This document shows, in pieces, positions 54,986-64,000 of a stretch of 64,000 nucleotides of DNA (positions are counted from its first letter, which is position 1; each line of letters opens with the position of its first letter). A program made the translations under genes and the position numbers. Source of the DNA: Tritrichomonas musculus (taxonomy: Eukaryota > Parabasalia > Tritrichomonadida > Tritrichomonadidae); the NCBI GenBank assembly GCA_039105265.1, contig JAPFFF010000015.1, positions 868,001-932,000 of the forward strand, written 5' to 3'. The notes beneath the pieces were generated by a model. That model did no database searches. It was not told the DNA's origin and saw nothing but the letters and a program-made list of their open reading frames with translations.

Positions 54986-56653
54986 ATGAACACTAGTAAT
55001 TTAGAAATTTCTCAAGAAGTTTTCCGTAGAATGAATGAATCAGGACAAACAAATTACCTCAAATCGCTTTTTTTGAATTTATCAGCCGAAAAAATCGTTC
55101 AAAATATGGATAAATTGGATTCCAATAAAAATTTTTCATTGCTTTTCCCTCGAAAAACAGACCCACATTTTGATCAAGAAGAATTGGAAAGATGCCATAT
55201 TGCTAATAATATTGTTTTTCTTTTCCTACAGAAACACAAAATGAAAATAACTAGTAACACTGCTTTTTTAGAATTCTCATCTAAATATATTTCTAATAAA
55301 AACGAACAAGATCTAAAAACAACACTAAACTGCCCAAAATCCGAAAGTTTGATTCAATCTCTAATCAAATTTCATATAAATAATTTATCTAATGATTATA
55401 ATAGCAATGAATATAGTAGTACCAAATATAATAGCAATAATTATAATAGCAATAAATACAATAGTAATAATTATAGCAGCAATAACTATAAGAATAATAC
55501 AAGTTATAATATCGAATATAATTCAAATACCAACACAGTTGACACTGTAAATAGTAATGATACAAACAGAAAAATCACCAAAAAAAATGATAGTAGTAAA
55601 AGCAATAGTACAAATATTAGCAAAAGTACTATTATATCTACTATTTCTACTATTCGGAAGAAAATTACTACCAAAAACAATATTACCAATGACAACAACA
55701 ATAATGATAACAACAACAATAACACAAACAGTAAAAATAAAAACAGCAACCTTAATATTTATATTAATAATTATAACAGCCCCAGAAGCAAATCAGTTAA
55801 TAAAATAAAGACAAAGAAAAAAATAGAAAAACTCGAGCGTGGCATTAAAAGCCCAAAGAATAATTGTGTAACAATCAAATGGGACATGTCAAAGAGCGGT
55901 TCAGGAAACACTAGTTATGTATACAATAGTTATAATTGCAACACATATGATCATAGTGATAGCGGAAATGGACAATATTATGACTCGATTTGCTATGATT
56001 CAGAAGAAACCTTACGAAATGAAATGAAAATGATTAATATTTCTAAAGGTGCAGTTAGAAAAGTTGATTTACTACGCCCCAATTTTAATTTTAAGCATAG
56101 CAAACTCGAAGAGCTTCTTGAAATTAAAAGACAAAACCTTAGTTCCAAAATGTTTTTATTCCAAGTAACTGTTACTATTATTGAAGCAAAGGATTTATCA
56201 ATTATTGACTTTCTTTCATCTTTAGACCCTTTTTGTACAATTCAATTGGCCAACGACAAAACGTACAAAACAAAAGTTATTGAAAATACGAAATCCCCAG
56301 TTTGGAATAATTATTTTCAATGCGAATTCGAAACATTAGATGCTGACACATGTTTGAAAGCAGAGATATATGATTCAGATCCACTTGGAACAGATAAAAA
56401 ATTATCTTCACTTCAAATTTATTTATTTGATGTAATGGATGATCTCACAATTGATAAATGGTTCGAAATGGACTCAGATACAATTTTCAAACTTCGACCT
56501 CAATTACATTTAAAGATTAATGTTGACCTAAAAGAAAAGCATACAATCATTAATAATCCAGAAGATCTAGCTTCTCAAAACAGCTATGACTATGATTTAA
56601 ATTCAGATGACGATGATCACCATCAGCCTAACGACAATAAATTATGGTTTTAA
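54986..56653 (+). CDS. LisH-like and C2-domain protein, 555 aa (paralogue of the 48.3-kb gene)
   Basis: Start at ATG 54986 (MNTSNLEISQEVFRRMNESG). Residues ~20-95 show the same N-terminal layout as the previous gene (CHIANNIVFLFLQKHKMKIT versus YYIANELILRFLQKNNMKIS). A long Asn/Ser/Tyr low-complexity region follows (residues ~135-270, repeats like NYNSNKYNSN), then a Tyr motif GNTSYVYNSYN. The C2 domain is at ~388-510: LFQVTVTIIEAKDLSIIDFL, SSLDPFCTIQLANDKTYKTK, ENTKSPVWNNYFQCEF and AEIYDSDPLGTDKKL. The Asp pairs expected for calcium binding are present (SLDPF and YDSDPLGTD), so Ca2+-dependent membrane binding is plausible. The tail is acidic. Confidence 0.88.
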   Translation: MNTSNLEISQEVFRRMNESGQTNYLKSLFLNLSAEKIVQNMDKLDSNKNFSLLFPRKTDPHFDQEELERCHIANNIVFLFLQKHKMKITSNTAFLEFSSKYISNKNEQDLKTTLNCPKSESLIQSLIKFHINNLSNDYNSNEYSSTKYNSNNYNSNKYNSNNYSSNNYKNNTSYNIEYNSNTNTVDTVNSNDTNRKITKKNDSSKSNSTNISKSTIISTISTIRKKITTKNNITNDNNNNDNNNNNTNSKNKNSNLNIYINNYNSPRSKSVNKIKTKKKIEKLERGIKSPKNNCVTIKWDMSKSGSGNTSYVYNSYNCNTYDHSDSGNGQYYDSICYDSEETLRNEMKMINISKGAVRKVDLLRPNFNFKHSKLEELLEIKRQNLSSKMFLFQVTVTIIEAKDLSIIDFLSSLDPFCTIQLANDKTYKTKVIENTKSPVWNNYFQCEFETLDADTCLKAEIYDSDPLGTDKKLSSLQIYLFDVMDDLTIDKWFEMDSDTIFKLRPQLHLKINVDLKEKHTIINNPEDLASQNSYDYDLNSDDDDHHQPNDNKLWF

Positions 56654-57123
56654 TTTTTGAATTTATTTCGCACAAATAATTGGATGATTTGTTTTAGAAA
56701 GATATACTTTTTTATTATTAAATTTCTTTGAAACCATTTTTGTTATAAAAATAAATGTTATTACACGTTTTAACAATCCTTTCTATCTTTTTTACCTTTA
56801 AAGTTTTGTTAACATATTTAGTATTACAATTATCACATTTGAGAGTTTGAACAAAGGAATTGAAGTTGCTTGATCTATTTCATATTAATATATAAATATT
56901 CTTTGGTATGGCTGAAGACTGATAATAAAAAACTTTAAATATTATGATTTCTTATATAGTTTTGTCCTATTTATAATAAAAAAAAATTGCAACATTCACT
57001 AGGTCTGTTCAATCAAAAAAAGGAAACTTCCTGATGTACTTCACTTTTTATTCAAATTTGCATAAAAACGAAAAAAGGAAAGAACATCAAAAATATGTAT
57101 AGTCACTTCATTTATTTATTATA
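56654..57123. other. Intergenic spacer
   Basis: 470 bp, A+T-rich. No gene, RNA or TIR pair is seen. Confidence 0.5.
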
Positions 57124-57426
57124 ATGTCACAAGAAGCTTCCAACGCACAACCAAACCAAGTAGAAGCACTTGAAGGAGCACCTGAAGAAAATGTTCAAGA
57201 GTCTAATCAGGTAATTGAGGTACCAAATAATGAAGAACCTAAGCCAGAAAACGAAGAAGTTAAAGAAGAAGTTAAGGATCATGAACCACCAGAATCATCA
57301 AATGAACCACCTGCACAAGAAGCAATTGAAGAAGCTCCACAAGAAGATGTTCAAATTCCTGAAGAAGTTTTAAATAAGGCTAAAAGTGCTCAAACTGCAG
57401 AACAAAATTTAGCAGAAAATGAGTAA
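57124..57426 (+). CDS. Small acidic Glu/Pro-rich protein, 100 aa
   Basis: ATG 57124 (MSQEASNAQPNQVEALEGAP). A whole-length disordered, strongly acidic chain rich in Glu, Pro, Asn and Gln, with repeats of the type EEVKEEVKDHEPPESS. No hydrophobic core, signal or membrane segment. It has the composition of acidic histone-chaperone-like or scaffold proteins, but no motif identifies it. Short frame; independence from neighbours and a good ATG support it. Confidence 0.6.
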   Translation: MSQEASNAQPNQVEALEGAPEENVQESNQVIEVPNNEEPKPENEEVKEEVKDHEPPESSNEPPAQEAIEEAPQEDVQIPEEVLNKAKSAQTAEQNLAENE

Positions 57427-57737
57427 AAACTAAATTAATTTAAATAATATTTTCATTTTCTTTTTTTCTTTGACTTGGACAGTTAAAATCATCAATATTC
57501 TCATGATAAATGAATATCCCGCAAAATTATGGATACTTCATTCTCGAGATAAATGGTTGAGAATTAGTTCTTTTAAAAATTTGTCAAAAAAACTTTAACC
57601 TGATAATATAATCAATTTCGTCTTTAATTGCCCTTCGTTTCTTTTAACAAAACTTCTTCGATTTGATTGCGAATGACTTTTCTAATTTTGAATTTTTTTA
57701 ATATGAAAAAGTTATAAATAAAAAGTTACTAAATAAT
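57427..57737. other. Convergent intergenic spacer
   Basis: 311 bp, A+T-rich, between two gene 3' ends. No feature. Confidence 0.5.
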
Positions 57738-60700
57738 TCATACATTTATTAATCTATTATGGCTACGCCTAATCACAATTGGATGAACTATGGCAAAGTT
57801 TTCTCCTGATATCATTACAATTGGAGAAGCTTCATTGAAAAGAAGTTTCATCCTAAAATAATATTCATAAGATTGCCCGACCTCCAGAACGCCAATACTT
57901 TTAACTGATATTCCACTATATAAATACGATATATCATCTTGCATCTCCACAAAAGATACTCTTGTATCTTTAATTTTTTTCTTGCTAATATTTTTAAGTG
58001 TTAATTTGAACAAATCATACTGGTCTTGATTTTCTTCTACATTTTCAATTATTAATGATATGTATGCGTCATTTAAATCAAGTGAAGCAAAAACATAACT
58101 TTTATCAGTTTTGTACCAAAATAGAATTCCTTTTTTATCTTCTATAAAAGATTGACAAAAGTCAGGAAGTTCATAATAAAACTCCGGATTTTGAACGTTT
58201 AAAACCTTAATACTTTCATCTTCAACTTTATTCTTACTGTCATTTTCAATATTATTTTCCGAATCATTAATATTATTATCCTTATCATTTTCGTTGCTAT
58301 TTTCATTATTATTTAAAATTGTATAATACGAATTATTTTTGTTGAACATAATTTTTGTTGGTGGATTCAGAGATCGAATGAGCGACATATGACAATTTCT
58401 TCCTTCAAGTTTAGTAATAAAAAGACGAGCATCAAATGAGTTTGCTGTAAAACCAAATGCCTTGTAGCCATTTGGACATTGCCCAACAACTTCTTCATTT
58501 TGCATGAAGAGAGGTATTTCTGGTGCATGATGCACATTAAAAGTAAAGTTACAATAATTATATCGACATGGTGGCTCAAACGACCAAAAAGGAAATAGTA
58601 ACATTAATTGATTAAGTCCAACAACTTTTCCGCACACTGCAACTCTGACCACAAACTCTTCAAAGGGTTCCAAAGCTTTGATAAATCTTTGTCCTGATAA
58701 TTCTTCTGTTTGCGGTGATAATACATTATAATATGCATTACCAACTGCCATCAACGCCAAGTACTTTAATTTAATAGGTCCATTTTTAATCTTAATCGTT
58801 AAAGGAACAATTTCATCTACAAAAATGTCATCTTTACCTCCTTCAACATATAAGCTAATTCTCGGACATTTATCATAAACTGTAAATGAAAGAGAAGAGC
58901 CAGGGAATATTTTTACGAATTTTACAACACCTCGTTCTTCATATGGGACAAATTCTTCGTTTTGTTGTGAATTATTGCTTGGACCACTTAAGTATTCAAA
59001 TTCCATTCCACTGATTTCTAATGTTCCTTTTGTTCGTGCAATGAATTTTGCGTTGAGGAAATGACTATTTTCTTCTCCAGGAAGTTCTGGAAAAATTTCA
59101 ACCTGGGCTGTTCCGCTACTTCTGAGTCTTGCATTTGTTAATGCAAAAGAAGGACATCGATTGTAAAAGAAAACTTGAATCGTAATAACCTCATCTGTTG
59201 CACATTCAATAATATTGAAAATATTAGAGCTGAAAAATCTTTTACGGTCAAATGAACCAAACATTTGTTGGGCAGCTTTTGGCCAATAACCACAGAAATT
59301 TTCTGGCGGGGCACATGGGAATCCATTGGGCTCAAGTTTGATAATCCTAGAATCAACAAATCCGCAATGAATTGGCATATCTCCGAGATTTCGATATGGA
59401 AATGATTCTGGTGGAACAAAAATAAGAGGAGGAGCATTGCCATCTTTATTCTTATTGGGTTGATTTTCTGGCTTATCAGTTTGCTCACTTTTGGCAATTA
59501 AATTTCTTTTTTTCTCCTTTTTTCTTTTTTCATCAAAAATTAATGATAACTTTTGTTGAATAATTTGTGGATGATCAATTTCTCTGCAAGATAATGAAAG
59601 TTCAATAAGACGAGATACATGCTCACCAAGATATTTTTCGAGTGCTTTTTCAATTAGAGTTTGGGCAACAAGATTGAAATTATGAGGATGAACAATACCC
59701 CATGAGTTATAAAGACATCTTACCTCAGATTCAGGACTATTAATTGATGAAAACCCTCGAGAAGCATAATAAAGCATAAAAGATCTCTTTCGTATTGACA
59801 ATAGGTATGCATACTGCTCAAATAAAAAAGGATTTAGAACAATAAAAAATTTACCAAATGGTAATATTTGCTTCATAATGGGAATCGATCTCTCAATATA
59901 CAACTTAGTCATATGAATAGCAAATTTTTCTATAAGATTATTATCAGGTAATGCTTGGTCAATTGCATTGACATCAATTAATTTTTTATCTCCTTTCATT
60001 ATCGAGCATAAAATAACGAGAAAACGACATTGCTGACCAAGAGGAGTTTCAAATAAACGTTTATATTCAGTAATAGCTTCAGCATATTGCTTTTGCTGCA
60101 TTTTCAAGTCTGCGAAATATTTGACTGCTATCATTTTGCTTGAGGGTTCATTTCTAATTGAAAAATAATTATCCTTTTTTACTGATTGACGATCATGAAC
60201 AACATACTGTTCACTCTTCATCAAACTTGGTATATATTTTTTGTTAAAATAATCTCTTAAACAACTTTTAAAATCATCAATAGGTAATTTGATAATATCT
60301 GGACGTATCGAACTGATAGTGGAAGAGATCCAATCAGGAAAATAAGATTTTGATGGAAACGGCTTTTCGTTTTTTACTGTGAAAAGTAAAATTGAAATTG
60401 GTATATCGCAGTATAGATAGTATGGCATAAAATCACTTTCAAAAAGCCTTTGGCGTAAAATAGTCATTGTTAAAAGTTCGTTTTGCTCTTCTAAAATAGG
60501 CTCTTTATTTAAGAAAAAATAAGGTTCTGTATCAGGTTGTGTATAGCGCATATTAATGATCTCACTAATGGCAAGGTTTATATCAACTTTACATTTAGGG
60601 AAAATCATCCTGACTTTTGAATTATTTTCAATATTTACTTGATCCCAAGCAGAACTTATTTTATCCATTATATCTGGAACAATTTTTGATACTTCATCGG

Positions 60701-60773
60701 AAAAAGAACAAAGAATACAAGGCTGAAAACGATCTGCTAAAAACTGAGGGAATTTTTGAATTTTCTGCTTCAT
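57738..60773 (-). CDS. TRAPPC8/Trs85-like TRAPP complex subunit
   Basis: 1,011 residues from ATG (MKQKIQKFPQFLADRFQPCI). The N-terminus FQPCILCSFSDEVSKIVPDI resembles the TRAPPC8 start (FVPCVAALCSDEA). A middle alpha-solenoid (MIAVKYFADLKMQQKQYAEA and YEYKRLFETPLGQQCRFLVI-type helices) is the region that in TRAPPC8 scores as tetratricopeptide-like. YYASRGFSSINSPESEVRCL also fits. The C-terminal ~450 residues are beta-rich with Ig-like strands (FVVRVAVCGKVVGLNQLMLL). TRAPP tethers vesicles at the ER-Golgi and in autophagy. The family match is by pattern only; another TRAPPII subunit (TRAPPC9/10) is possible. Confidence 0.65.
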   Translation of the reverse strand: MKQKIQKFPQFLADRFQPCILCSFSDEVSKIVPDIMDKISSAWDQVNIENNSKVRMIFPKCKVDINLAISEIINMRYTQPDTEPYFFLNKEPILEEQNELLTMTILRQRLFESDFMPYYLYCDIPISILLFTVKNEKPFPSKSYFPDWISSTISSIRPDIIKLPIDDFKSCLRDYFNKKYIPSLMKSEQYVVHDRQSVKKDNYFSIRNEPSSKMIAVKYFADLKMQQKQYAEAITEYKRLFETPLGQQCRFLVILCSIMKGDKKLIDVNAIDQALPDNNLIEKFAIHMTKLYIERSIPIMKQILPFGKFFIVLNPFLFEQYAYLLSIRKRSFMLYYASRGFSSINSPESEVRCLYNSWGIVHPHNFNLVAQTLIEKALEKYLGEHVSRLIELSLSCREIDHPQIIQQKLSLIFDEKRKKEKKRNLIAKSEQTDKPENQPNKNKDGNAPPLIFVPPESFPYRNLGDMPIHCGFVDSRIIKLEPNGFPCAPPENFCGYWPKAAQQMFGSFDRKRFFSSNIFNIIECATDEVITIQVFFYNRCPSFALTNARLRSSGTAQVEIFPELPGEENSHFLNAKFIARTKGTLEISGMEFEYLSGPSNNSQQNEEFVPYEERGVVKFVKIFPGSSLSFTVYDKCPRISLYVEGGKDDIFVDEIVPLTIKIKNGPIKLKYLALMAVGNAYYNVLSPQTEELSGQRFIKALEPFEEFVVRVAVCGKVVGLNQLMLLFPFWSFEPPCRYNYCNFTFNVHHAPEIPLFMQNEEVVGQCPNGYKAFGFTANSFDARLFITKLEGRNCHMSLIRSLNPPTKIMFNKNNSYYTILNNNENSNENDKDNNINDSENNIENDSKNKVEDESIKVLNVQNPEFYYELPDFCQSFIEDKKGILFWYKTDKSYVFASLDLNDAYISLIIENVEENQDQYDLFKLTLKNISKKKIKDTRVSFVEMQDDISYLYSGISVKSIGVLEVGQSYEYYFRMKLLFNEASPIVMISGENFAIVHPIVIRRSHNRLINV

Positions 60774-61065
60774 TTTCTAATAATTATATCATTTCATATC
60801 ACATTTCAAAAACTCAGATTAAAAAACTTTCAAAAATTTCAAACCTATGAAAAAAGAAAAGAAAAAAAATCAATTGCTCAAATTATTTCAATACATTATT
60901 AAAAAAATTCTGGAAGATTTTTGAATTTTTTTTTTCTCATAGAAAATTCAATAAAACAGAAAAATATTTTCGATATCATTTAATCAAGCAATTCTTTGAA
61001 ATAATGACATTATCAACAAAATATTTTGGTGTATTGGCGATTTAGATCATTTATAAAATACAATT
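60774..61065. other. Spacer between TRAPP-like and primase genes
   Basis: 292 bp, A+T-rich, between two minus-strand genes. No feature seen. Confidence 0.45.
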
Positions 61066-62457
61066 TTAATGGTAAAATATTTTTGATCTAATTCTATTCT
61101 CACTTTGAATGAAATATTCAACTGGATGCGATACTGCTGTTTTTTCAAATGGAAAATCTTTATGTATTGAGTCAAAAAATAGTCGACAAGCAACTTGAGG
61201 ATGATCAGGCACTTTGGATACTATTTTCTCAAGATCACTAACCCTTGGCCCATTATTTATTTTTTTAAGGTATAACTTCATTTCTGACTTCGCCATATAA
61301 CGGAATGGACATCCTTGCGTTTGATAAATATTTTTGGGATACTCTCTTGTAATCATTGTTACACAAGAATGGGGACAATAGTCTTTTCCTATTCCTCCAA
61401 TACCAAAAATTGACTTTAAGTTTACTAAATTAGGATCTTTTGAAAGCTTCCAGAAATCAGTTTGCGCATAATAATCTAATCCACAACCTTTTAAAAAAAG
61501 TGCAAGTTCAAAATGCGCTTTGAATGTTAAAATTTTAGATTTTTTTAATGATTCATAAATTCGATACATGCATGGAGGAAAACTTCTTTTAGATACCTCT
61601 TCAATATTGCTTAATGTCAAAAGAGATTCCTTGTTTTTAACAAGAGCAGCTGAAAAATCAATCCATAGTGATTCAATTAACGGCAAATTACTTTTTTTTG
61701 AATTTTTATTTAATTTTTTATGCAATTTTTTACCATAATTTATCACAACAATTTTATATACGTCATCAATTGTCAAAATAGCAAAACCGTCTTTCAAATT
61801 CAGCTTTGCTGGCTTGAAATATTTAAAAGCTATTTCAAAATCTAAGAGAAAATAGCCGTTTTCACAGTCATTACGATTTTCACAGTCGTAAAAATTTCTC
61901 TTATCAACATTTTCATTATTATTTTTCTTTTGGCTTTTGTCTTCGTAATATGATAATATCAAAGTGTTTCTGAGGTTTACGTCAGGCCAAAATTTAGAGT
62001 CAATTTCTGTAATTGAAAGTTTTGAAGTTCTAAGGCGATACAGCATTAACCTCTGCTCTTTTTTTATGAAATCTTTTTTAACTTCTTCATCAATACCATC
62101 TCCTAATAATGCCATCATTAATGAAAAAAAGGATAATTGATCAATAACGATATCTGGCTCATTTGTAGTTAACCTTTTGAATGGAATACCAAATTCAATA
62201 CCAATGCTTCGTAACATATTATAATCTAAATTGTAATGTTTCTCCTCATTTTTTAATCTTTCGTGGAATTGAGCTCTTTGAATAGCTAATTTTAATATAT
62301 CTGAATATGACAACTCAATACTTGGCGAATGCGAATAAATAGGGATGTATTCAGTCCGGATAGAATTAATTCTATCAAATGAGAAATAGTTGATTTTACT
62401 CGTTTTGGTTGTCCTGTTTTGTACATACGACGACACACATTCATGGATTGTTTTCAT
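61066..62457 (-). CDS. PRI2: DNA primase large subunit (PRI2), Fe-S protein
   Basis: 463 residues, as in eukaryotic PRIM2 (~500). The N-terminal helical domain is at residues ~30-200. The C-terminal Fe-S domain carries four cysteines in the canonical order: FPPC (C296), CPHSC (C365), QGCPFRYM (C383) and VACRLFF (C424), with GGIGKDYCPHSC and SHPVEYFIQSENR blocks also conserved. PRI2 with the small subunit lays the RNA primer that DNA polymerase alpha extends. All four ligands are present, so the cluster should form. An Asn/Lys-rich insert at ~180-200 is low complexity. Confidence 0.95.
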   Translation of the reverse strand: MKTIHECVSSYVQNRTTKTSKINYFSFDRINSIRTEYIPIYSHSPSIELSYSDILKLAIQRAQFHERLKNEEKHYNLDYNMLRSIGIEFGIPFKRLTTNEPDIVIDQLSFFSLMMALLGDGIDEEVKKDFIKKEQRLMLYRLRTSKLSITEIDSKFWPDVNLRNTLILSYYEDKSQKKNNNENVDKRNFYDCENRNDCENGYFLLDFEIAFKYFKPAKLNLKDGFAILTIDDVYKIVVINYGKKLHKKLNKNSKKSNLPLIESLWIDFSAALVKNKESLLTLSNIEEVSKRSFPPCMYRIYESLKKSKILTFKAHFELALFLKGCGLDYYAQTDFWKLSKDPNLVNLKSIFGIGGIGKDYCPHSCVTMITREYPKNIYQTQGCPFRYMAKSEMKLYLKKINNGPRVSDLEKIVSKVPDHPQVACRLFFDSIHKDFPFEKTAVSHPVEYFIQSENRIRSKIFYH

Positions 62458-62828
62458 CTATCAATAATGGTAATAATATTTTTTTTTGAATACTTTATTA
62501 AAATATTCGCAAGGGAAGTCCCTTTTATTATGAATTTCAATTCCATTTGAAAATCAAGAATAAATTTTTTTTGATCTAACAAATGGAGCATGAATTCTTT
62601 AGTTAAAACACAAATATATAAGAGCTACAAAAATACTCTTTTTATAATGGCCACTGTTTATATGATTATGTAAAAAAAAAAAGATCGACGGAATTTAAAC
62701 AAAAGAAAGCATATATGCTGATTAATAAAATAATATTTATAATTAATTAAAATAAATTAGGCGTAATGAATTAAAATGCATTCGTTTATCTTAAATATTT
62801 GATCCAACAGTTCTTCGTCCTATTTGTT
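62458..62828. other. Spacer between primase and thymidylate kinase genes
   Basis: 371 bp, A+T-rich, no gene seen. Confidence 0.45.
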
Positions 62829-63416
62829 TTATTGATGAGAATCAAGAAAGTTTTTCACAGCTTTTTGCACATCTGATGTAACCTCTTCAATAGGTTTGGA
62901 AGCATCAATTGTAACCCAGTTATCACCTTTTAATTTCAAAAAATTTTCTCTCACTTTTTTTTGAAATTCTATTTTTTCATACCTTTCTTCACCAAATTCT
63001 CCTCTACTTTGAAGTTTTTGGACGTCAGCATCAAAAAATATAACAAGATCAGGTTGAGGTATTCCCACATCTGGCTGCTTGCACCATTCAATTGAAATTC
63101 CTTTTGCTGCTGTATATGCTACACCACTATACCAATATCGATCACATATTATTGATGTTCCATTGTTTAATAAGTTTAAGATTTTTTCAGAAAGCTCCCA
63201 TCTATTTGCAGAAAATAAAAGATGAACTGCTTGATCATTTAGATCTGCTGATTTTTTTAAGTATTGATCAATCATTTTACCGATTTCTGTTGTTCGATCT
63301 GGAAAACGCATTTGTTCATTGGGCTTTAATAAACCAGATTCTGCAAGAAGACGAGCTTGCGTCGTTTTTCCTGTTCTATCACATCCTTCAAAAAGTATGA
63401 AATACCCTTTCTTCAT
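62829..63416 (-). CDS. Thymidylate kinase
   Basis: 195 residues from ATG (MKKGYFILFEGCDRTGKTTQ), the expected 200-215 range. The P-loop FEGCDRTGKTT (residues 9-19) phosphorylates dTMP to dTDP using ATP. The DRY-type substrate motif appears as CDRYWYSGVAYTAAKG (from ~98), and the flexible lid as RGEFGEERYE. The C-terminus helix VQKAVKNFLDS is as in the family. The enzyme supplies dTTP for DNA synthesis. It lies next to the primase gene, on the same strand, though nothing shows co-regulation. Confidence 0.96.
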   Translation of the reverse strand: MKKGYFILFEGCDRTGKTTQARLLAESGLLKPNEQMRFPDRTTEIGKMIDQYLKKSADLNDQAVHLLFSANRWELSEKILNLLNNGTSIICDRYWYSGVAYTAAKGISIEWCKQPDVGIPQPDLVIFFDADVQKLQSRGEFGEERYEKIEFQKKVRENFLKLKGDNWVTIDASKPIEEVTSDVQKAVKNFLDSHQ

Positions 63417-63602
63417 TAAAGAAGTATGTCTACTTAACGTACAATGAATTTCAAAAAAATTGCTTCCAAGTAGAGTTCCATTTGTTTTTTAAAATTATTT
63501 AAAATATGCGCTAAAAATCAGATTTGATAAAAATTTAGTTTAATATCAATATTTATCATTCCTTTATGCAATCGAGCAATCGCTATATTTAATTATTATT
63601 TT
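63417..63602. other. Short spacer
   Basis: 186 bp between the V-ATPase E stop and the thymidylate kinase start. No feature seen. Confidence 0.4.
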
Positions 63603-64000
63603 TTAACTTGATTCGTCTTTTTCAGTAGATTCATCTTTTGTACTTGTTTCAATACCTGCTTCTTTTTCAATATCTTCGTCATCAATTTCATAATTACCTT
63701 CTTTACCCAAAACAATTTTACGAATTCTTGGGAGTAAACCTTCATAAGCAAGTCTAAGACGGTCGTTAAGAACATTTGAGACACGGATACGTCCTTTTTG
63801 ACATACAAAAACTACTCCACCAGCACATTGTGGAGGATTAGGAAGAAACTTTGTACTATCTATTTTGGCTTGGATTTTTAATCCTGGATTTGCATCTTGA
63901 GCAATTTTGATAGCATCATCAAGTACTTCTTGTGCTAATTGTAAATCCTTCTTTCTAACCATAAGATGAACCTTAGGCTCCTTTAAACGATCAAATCCTT
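63603..64000 (-). CDS. V-ATPase subunit E, C-terminal part (runs off the right edge)
   Basis: On the minus strand the frame extends through 63999 without a stop, so the gene starts outside the window; 132 C-terminal codons are seen. They read GFDRLKEPKVHLMVRKKDLQ and IKIAQDANPGLKIQAKID, then GGVVFVCQKGRIRVSNVLND and RLRLAYEGLLPRIRKIVLGK. These match V-ATPase E ([59 protein letters not shown]). Subunit E is a peripheral stalk part of the proton pump in acidic vesicles. The tail is long and acidic (DEDIEKEAGIETSTKDESTE). The internal ATG at 63962 is not the true start. Confidence 0.93.
   Translation of the reverse strand, partial: GFDRLKEPKVHLMVRKKDLQLAQEVLDDAIKIAQDANPGLKIQAKIDSTKFLPNPPQCAGGVVFVCQKGRIRVSNVLNDRLRLAYEGLLPRIRKIVLGKEGNYEIDDEDIEKEAGIETSTKDESTEKDESS

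Noticed and set aside
1-64000. CRISPR array, rRNA or bacterial operon structure
   Set aside because: No regularly spaced short repeats with unique spacers, no rRNA-like sequence, and gene content is plainly eukaryotic.

Overview
The window looks like nuclear DNA of a trichomonad (Parabasalia), most likely a Tritrichomonas-like species. Four things point there: strong A+T richness; uninterrupted protein-coding genes on both strands with no clear introns; a close relative of the trichomonad-only initiator-binding protein IBP39; and abundant small DNA-transposon debris. The organism call is inference from content, not a database match.

Region by region. 1-34.5 kb is gene-rich. It holds a giant coiled-coil protein cut by the left edge, tRNA-Lys(UUU), an IBP39-like factor, an AMMECR1-domain protein, a Q-rich protein, a coiled-coil protein, a Trf4-type nucleotidyltransferase, a candidate endosulfine, an importin-beta-like karyopherin, Clp1, small unknowns, a four-TM protein, an NTF2-fold protein, F-actin capping protein alpha, a NEK kinase, a DYRK kinase, a tetraspanin, a coiled-coil protein, a SCAR/WAVE homologue and a damaged or unusually started surface protein. 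Two MITE-rich gaps interrupt it, at 4.9-5.9 kb and 18.4-19.9 kb.

34.5-48.3 kb is an accessory island. It has a complete 863-bp element with an 8-bp target duplication, a 3.4-kb segment bounded by 71-bp inverted repeats that carries four tightly packed small genes (one an HNH endonuclease), foldback elements, two decayed transposase genes (MULE-like and pogo/DDE_1-like), and a hAT-type MITE inserted into the tail of the second transposase.

48.3-57.4 kb has two neighbouring LisH-like plus C2-domain genes, the first with nine exact-length 168-bp tandem repeats, then a small acidic protein. 57.7-64 kb is core: TRAPPC8/Trs85-like, DNA primase large subunit, thymidylate kinase and V-ATPase subunit E (cut by the right edge).

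The conserved genes serve transcription and RNA processing (IBP39, Clp1, Trf4), transport (karyopherin, NTF2-like, TRAPP), actin control (WAVE, CapZ alpha), DNA synthesis (primase, dTMP kinase) and signalling (NEK, DYRK). They do not form operons. Several reading frames open at non-ATG codons, so I moved starts to the first plausible ATG. The most informative observations are the target-site duplications of the small transposons, including one element with a matching empty site elsewhere in the window, and the inverted-repeat-bounded four-gene cassette.
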